Shown: positions 60,487-64,000 of the stretch, piece after piece
Numbering within the stretch: position 1 is the stretch's first letter
How the letters are laid out: the number at the start of each line of letters is the position of its first letter
DNA from: Streptomyces sp. CB00455
GTDB lineage: Bacteria; Actinomycetota; Actinomycetes; Streptomycetales; Streptomycetaceae
Assembly (NCBI RefSeq): GCF_001905445.1
Contig: NZ_LIVQ01000008.1
Span: 185,227 to 249,226, forward strand
Direction: 5' to 3'
Length of the DNA: 64,000 bases
Translations under genes and position numbers: made by a program
The notes under the pieces: generated by a model
The model's database searches: none
Told to the model about the DNA's origin: nothing
The model's input: the letters and a program-made list of their open reading frames with translations, nothing else

Positions 60487-60764
60487 CGCCGTACGCCGGG
60501 GACGGGCTCCAGCGCCCCGAGTACGTCCGCATCGCGGCGCGCCCGGTCGGCCGTCCGCGCGGCGGCGCGGGTGGCCAGCGCGGCCGTGGTCGCGATCAGC
60601 CCGAGTTCCACCGCGACGAGCGCCGCCCAGGCGGCCGTGCCCAACCGGTCGGCCCACAGCGCCGTCAGGGCGGGCAGGATCGCGGTCAACGGGATCAGCG
60701 CGACGTACGAATGGTCGGCAGGGGAGGCGTCCTCGGGGGACGTCTTCGAGTTCAAGATCGGCAT
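60483..60764 (-). CDS. Small membrane protein, first gene of the HTH operon
   Basis: 93 residues from ATG 60764. Two hydrophobic helices (VALIPLTAILPALTALWA and AAWAALVAVELGLIATTAAL) are followed by an Arg-rich cytoplasmic tail. It is translationally coupled to the HTH gene and preceded within 3 bases by a TCAAGG palindrome. Possibly a membrane sensor or anti-factor for the HTH protein; this is inference. Confidence 0.6.
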   Translation of the reverse strand: MPILNSKTSPEDASPADHSYVALIPLTAILPALTALWADRLGTAAWAALVAVELGLIATTAALATRAAARTADRARRDADVLGALEPVPGVRR

Positions 60765-60766
60765 GC

Positions 60767-60814
60767 GTCAAGGAAACCTTGACATGATCGTGTTGTCAAG
60801 GCTTCCTTGACAAC
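60767..60814 (-). promoter_or_regulatory. Two TCAAGG-N3-CCTTGA operators
   Basis: GTCAAGG-AAA-CCTTGAC (60767-60783) and GTTGTCAAGG-CTT-CCTTGACAAC (60792-60814) are two perfect palindromes with 3-base spacers, centred 28 bases apart. On the minus strand the right one contains TTGACA, a good -35 box, and the left one falls at the -10/start region. A dimeric repressor bound to both would shut the operon off. Confidence 0.65.
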
Positions 60815-60920
60815 GGCGCCACCGCTGCGGCCCGCAGCTCGCCGCCTGCGTCCCACGCCGCTGGCCGATCCTGCCTGACAGGGCCGTGCTCACCCACCGG
60901 CAAGCCATTCGTCTCCGCGC

Positions 60921-61221
60921 TCAGCTCGGCAGTTTGTCGCAGACGACCAGACGGCCGTCGCGGGCAGGATGGTCCTCCACGGCGAAGCGCTGTTCGAGGT
61001 GTTTCCGGGCGGCGGTGAGCTTGTTCCGCCTGTGTGAACCGTCAGAGTGCGACGCGGAGTGGCTCTCCATGTAGTCGACGACCACGCCCGAGTGTGTGTC
61101 AGGTGCGGACGCGGATGCCCTCGGACCAGCGATGTCCGGAGCGGCGCCCGGTGGACGTCCGGCTGAGGCTGAACTCCTTGCCGAGGTAGTTGCGGACGCT
61201 GGCGTAGGTGGCTTTGGCCAT
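60921..61221 (-). pseudogene. Small hypothetical protein, frameshifted
   Basis: ATG 61221 with GAAGGAACC upstream encodes MAKATYASVRNYLGKEFSLS and then WSEGIRVRT-stop. One extra base at about 61102 separates this from the rest, DTHSGVVVDYMESHSASHSD through LVVCDKLPS (stop 60921-60923). Removing that base gives a protein of about 100 residues. Family unknown. A sequencing error cannot be excluded. Confidence 0.55.
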
Positions 61222-61224
61222 GAG

Positions 61225-61520
61225 CGGTTCCTTCTCCCTTTGGTCGTGGGTGTCGGCCGGAGGTTCGGCTGGGCCTGGATGAGGCGGGTTGGCGGGGAGC
61301 AGGTAACCGTGGGCGGGTGGTGCGGGCCGTTGTGCCGCGAACTTCGGTGCCTGGGCGGGAGGCAGGTGACGTTCCGGGGGCCCGGTCCGGTCTCCCGGTG
61401 AAGGAGGTCCCGGGTGTTGCCGGGCGCAGAGTAGGTGTCAGTGAGTCGCGGGGATTTGTCAGCGGCCCCCTCGATCGCGAATACGCCCCGTAGGGAATCG
61501 CTGCGGGCGTGGGGCGGGCT
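61225..61520. other. Spacer without supportable gene
   Basis: About 300 bases between the frameshifted small gene and the IS21 remnant. Frames on both strands are open but low-complexity (Pro, Arg, Gly), without family features. Confidence 0.3.
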
Positions 61521-62046
61521 GGTAGTCCGGTGGTGGTCCGGCGGTTCTTTCCGGTGGGCAGGCCGTCCCAGTGAGTCTCGTCGACGACACGGGCTCCGCG
61601 GCCGATGGCCCGGGGATGGGCGGCCAGCAGTGTGCTGCCATGGATGTCGGCGAGGGTGCCATGCAGCATGACCTCGGACTTTGTTGCCCGGACCTCGACC
61701 AGCTGACGAGCGCGGACTCGCCGGGCCGGCACGGAGTAGAGGTTCCCGCCGAAGGCGACCAGGCAGTCCTTGCCGACGCGACACAGCTGGTGCTAGGCCA
61801 CCAGATACGGGACCGGCGGCAGGAGCTTGAGGGCCGCGTGGTCCCCGCCCGCTCCGCGATGACTTCCCGGTGCGCCTGGTGGATCTGGGCCCGCCGTAGC
61901 GGCACCCAGGCGGTGAACGCGGCGTCCATCTCCTCGACGGAGGAGAACGACCGGCCGGACAGAACGTGGTCGCGGACGATCAGTACCTGTCGCTCGACCC
62001 GGCCCTTGCCCTGCGGGCGGCAGGCGGCCAGGACGTCGATGTCGAT
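61520..62046 (-). pseudogene. IS21-family transposase (IstA) remnant
   Basis: Three consecutive pieces in different frames spell the C-terminal half of IstA: ACRPQGKGRVERQVLIVRDH with SFSSVEEMDAAFTAWVPLRR, then LKLLPPVPYLVA, then SVPARRVRARQLVEVRATKS with VVDETHWDGLPTGKNRRTTT. The N-terminal HTH and first catalytic residues are missing and no IstB gene follows. It is a dead element cut on both sides. Confidence 0.7.
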
Positions 62047-62048
62047 CG

Positions 62049-62540
62049 GTGCTGGGAATGCTGGAGGAGCGGGAGACAGCAGCCCGTGTGCGGGTGGAGG
62101 GGCTGCGGGAGGAAGTCGCCCGGCCTGCTGGGGTGCTGGAGGCCGCCGAGATCGAGTTGGACCGGCGGGTGATCGCGCGGGAAGAGCTGGTGGAGGCCCT
62201 GGCCGCCTCGGCTGCCGATGCCACCGCCGTGACCGAGACCGAGGCGGAGCGGAAAACGGTGCCCGCGCCGGTGCCGGGCTCGATCGTGCCACCCTGGCGC
62301 GAAGGACTGCCGGTGACGGTGCTGGCGCCGGACTACCAGCGGATCCTGGACATGCTCGAAGAACGGCGGCCGACGGGCCAAGGACCGACGAAGGCCAAGG
62401 AGATCACGGCGGAGCTGGGCCTTGGGACGACATCGGCGAAGGTCGAGGGGGTGCGCGCAAAGGCCAGGCGCCTGGCGGAACGCGGGTGGCTCGTGCAGGA
62501 GACATCGGGGATGTTCAGCGCGGGCCGGCGGCCCGGGGCC
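62049..62540 (+). pseudogene. Coiled-coil hypothetical protein, 3' end cut by IS5
   Basis: From GTG 62049 (or ATG 62058) the product has a long charged helix (MLEERETAARVRVEGLREEV), then VPPWREGLPVTVLAPDYQRI. A winged-helix-like part follows (TKAKEITAELGLGTTSAKVE, VRAKARRLAERGWLVQETSG). After GMF the sequence becomes IS5 DNA, so the last residues are replaced. I know this as a common Streptomyces gene found beside IS insertions, with no assigned function. The 5' end abuts the IS21 remnant. Confidence 0.5.
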
Positions 62541-63115
62541 CCGACGTTCGCGGCGGTCACCGCGACGACCAGCAGCAGACCGAGGCAGTCGGTCACGATG
62601 TGCCGCTTGCGGCCGCCCACCTTCTTCCCGCCGTCCCAACCGCGCGAGACGGACGGCACCGAGGCCGCGGCCTTCACCGACTGCGCGTCGATGATCCCGG
62701 CTGTCGGCTCCGCCTCACGGCCCTCCCGTTCACGCACCCGTCCCCGCAGCCGGTCGTGGAACTCCGTGATCAGCCCGTGCTCGCGCCAGCGGCGGAAGAA
62801 GGCGTAGACCCGGCCCCAGCCGGGCAAGTCCACGGGCATCGCCCGCCAGGAGATCCCGTCCGCGACCAGGTAACGGATCGCGTCCAGCATCTGACGGTGG
62901 CAATAGCCCTCGGGCTGCCCGCCCCGGCCCTGGACCCAGGCCGGCACCGGCAGTAAAGGCCGGACGGCCGCCCATTCCGCATCCGTCATGTCCGAGGGAT
63001 ACCGGCGTTCCCGGTCCGGATGATCAGCCGCGTTGCCGTACACGTGCGCGAGACGGTCACACGATAGAGCAGCCGAGTTGAAGTCAACGGGTTCGGACGC
63101 GTACAACAACGACAC
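62541..63115 (-). pseudogene. IS5-family transposase, C-terminally truncated
   Basis: The reverse frame reads YPSDMTDAEWAAVRPLLPVP, GGQPEGYCHRQMLDAIRYLV, GWGRVYAFFRRWREHGLITE, the first catalytic block TAGIIDAQSVKAAASVPSVS, and GGKKVGGRKRHIVTDCLGLL. Homology ends at VTAANVG. The second Asp and the Glu region are gone, so the element is inactive. It belongs to a different IS5 subgroup from the one at 15.6-16.2 kb. Confidence 0.75.
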
Positions 63116-63262
63116 CAGGGCCTCCCGGCACTGCTCGGTCAGATTCGCATCCCCGAGCTACCGAGACTGCCTTCATGCACGCACAACGGGAAGATCACCC
63201 CGGCGGGAAACCTGTTCGACCCACACGTTCCATGATCGGTTGAGAGGCGGCTTCGAGGGCAC

Positions 63263-63679
63263 TCAGCGCACGAAGTTCGTTACTGTGCCGTGGTTGTGGG
63301 TCAGGCCCCAGAGGAACAGCCCCACGATGATTGCCAGCAGGACCAGCCCCGGCACGTTCTCGGGCCCCCAACCGACGGGCTGCCAAACCGGTGGGCCGGG
63401 TGTGGCGTCGTCGCGTGCAGCGTCGGAGTCGGCGTGCTGCCAGGGCGCGACATCGGCCTCACCCCGGGCGATCCGCGCGGCCACTTGGCGCACGTCGGCC
63501 GCGTGGTAGGTCGGCTCGCGGGTCAGATCCGGGGAGGGGGCAGCCGAGGTACGTACGCTGTTGGCCCGCGCCACGGCCGTGATGCTGATCGGCCTGATCT
63601 GCGGCCAGGCCTCCCGGACTTCGGCCTTCGTCAGCCAGCCTCTCCCGTCCTCAAGGTCCTGCTCGTCCGCTGACCCCAT
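63263..63679 (-). CDS. Hypothetical protein with one C-terminal membrane helix
   Basis: 138 residues from ATG 63679 with GAGGGGGC upstream; a TTG at 63727 would lengthen it. The first 100 residues are soluble and begin MGSADEQDLEDGRGWLTKAE. The stretch WLTKAEVREAWPQIRPISIT resembles a small DNA-binding or scaffold helix pair. A single helix, VPGLVLLAIIVGLFLWGL, lies at about 113-130, with a short external tail. A tail-anchored topology is likely. No family is recognised. Confidence 0.55.
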   Translation of the reverse strand: MGSADEQDLEDGRGWLTKAEVREAWPQIRPISITAVARANSVRTSAAPSPDLTREPTYHAADVRQVAARIARGEADVAPWQHADSDAARDDATPGPPVWQPVGWGPENVPGLVLLAIIVGLFLWGLTHNHGTVTNFVR

Positions 63680-63727
63680 TCGAAGTCCGCCCCCTCGCTC
63701 GCCGGTCACCCTTGAGTTGATACCCAA

Positions 63728-64000
63728 ACCGCCGAAAGATCACCCGGCCGGGCAGTCACACTCGAACTCACGCCCACCGCGATCGGTAAGGAAACGACTT
63801 CTGAGAGGTCGTTTTCATCTGCATTGGTCGCTTTTGGGGCGGTTTTCAAGATGTTCGATTACGGTGCGGTAGTGGCCTCGGATGTAGTTGTTGCCTGTGG
63901 GGCGGGTGGGGTGACGGGTGGGATAGGTGGGTGTTGTTCCTGTTTCATCCCATGATGTTCGGCCTTGACGGCCTGCGTGCTTCCGGCATCGCGGCTGTGC
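63728..64000. other. Right edge of window, no supportable gene
   Basis: About 270 bases, less GC-rich around 63790-63880 (TTTTCATCTGCATTGG, GGTTTTCAAGATG). A plus-strand frame opens at ATG 63952 (MMFGLDGLRASGIAA) and runs off the window. It may be the start of a gene, but too little is visible. Confidence 0.3.

Noticed and set aside
1..64000. CRISPR arrays, tRNA, rRNA or an integration attachment site
   Set aside because: No regularly spaced repeat-spacer series, cloverleaf with CCA-like end, or rRNA-like conserved segment was noticed. No tyrosine or serine integrase gene was seen.

Overview
The window is very GC-rich actinobacterial DNA, almost certainly from a Streptomyces chromosome. The evidence is short intergenic gaps, GTG and TTG starts, overlapping ATGA/GTGA stop-starts, a SARP regulator, an XRE-TPR regulator, DUF1206 and helicase-associated proteins, and one TTA codon in an otherwise GC3-rich gene. 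Both flanks (about 1-16 kb and 58-64 kb) carry truncated genes and decayed IS701, IS5 and IS21 transposases. That is typical of an unstable chromosome arm or a recombination-prone accessory region. No rRNA, tRNA or CRISPR was seen.

Left part, 1-13 kb: mostly stress and redox genes with their regulators. They are a quinone-oxidoreductase-like MDR protein, an ABC-2-like membrane protein divergent from a MarR regulator, an orphan NarL-type histidine kinase, a second MarR divergent from a truncated old-yellow-enzyme gene, a MerR regulator, a BisC/TorA-type molybdopterin oxidoreductase and a four-EF-hand calcium-binding protein. Remnants lie between them.

Middle, 13-29 kb: a PLP decarboxylase of the histidine-decarboxylase type and an FAD monooxygenase with its divergent TetR come first. 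They are followed by what looks like a lipid and amine locus (19.3-29.3 kb). It has two acyl-ACP desaturases flanking an ACP and a beta-ketoacyl synthase, a WS/DGAT-like acyltransferase, an aromatic amino-acid decarboxylase homologue carrying the residues of an aldehyde synthase, an unknown protein and an MMPL exporter.

Right-centre, 30-58 kb: a well-delimited biosynthetic gene cluster that matches no cluster I recognise. A SARP and an XRE-TPR regulator lie at its left edge. Two long operons diverge from an AT-rich control region at 46.25-46.52 kb. The leftward operon starts with a 22-residue peptide gene that has a strong ribosome binding site and is followed by a 17-bp hairpin. It continues with an M16 protease, a GNAT-like protein, a nucleotidyltransferase, a three-gene ABC transporter and a degenerate histidyl-tRNA-synthetase-like protein. 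A second leftward operon encodes a nucleotide-sugar dehydrogenase, an NAD-dependent epimerase and a PIG-L deacetylase. The rightward operon encodes an NDK-domain protein, an AMP-forming ligase, a TIM-barrel isomerase, a pentapeptide-repeat protein, a hexapeptide acyltransferase, a methyltransferase, two aminotransferases, a YggS-type protein and a second histidyl-tRNA synthetase. All three operon promoters share TTGACT-type direct repeats, two of them with a 12-bp period, so one regulator, probably the SARP, may control them together. My reading is that a small ribosomal peptide is used as a precursor or scaffold and is decorated and proteolysed to an amino-sugar or amino-acid conjugate, with HisRS either as a supply enzyme or as a resistant target. 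The product is unknown.

Right flank, 58-64 kb: a LysR remnant, a two-gene HTH/membrane operon with two TCAAGG palindromes, frameshifted small genes, and IS21 and IS5 remnants.
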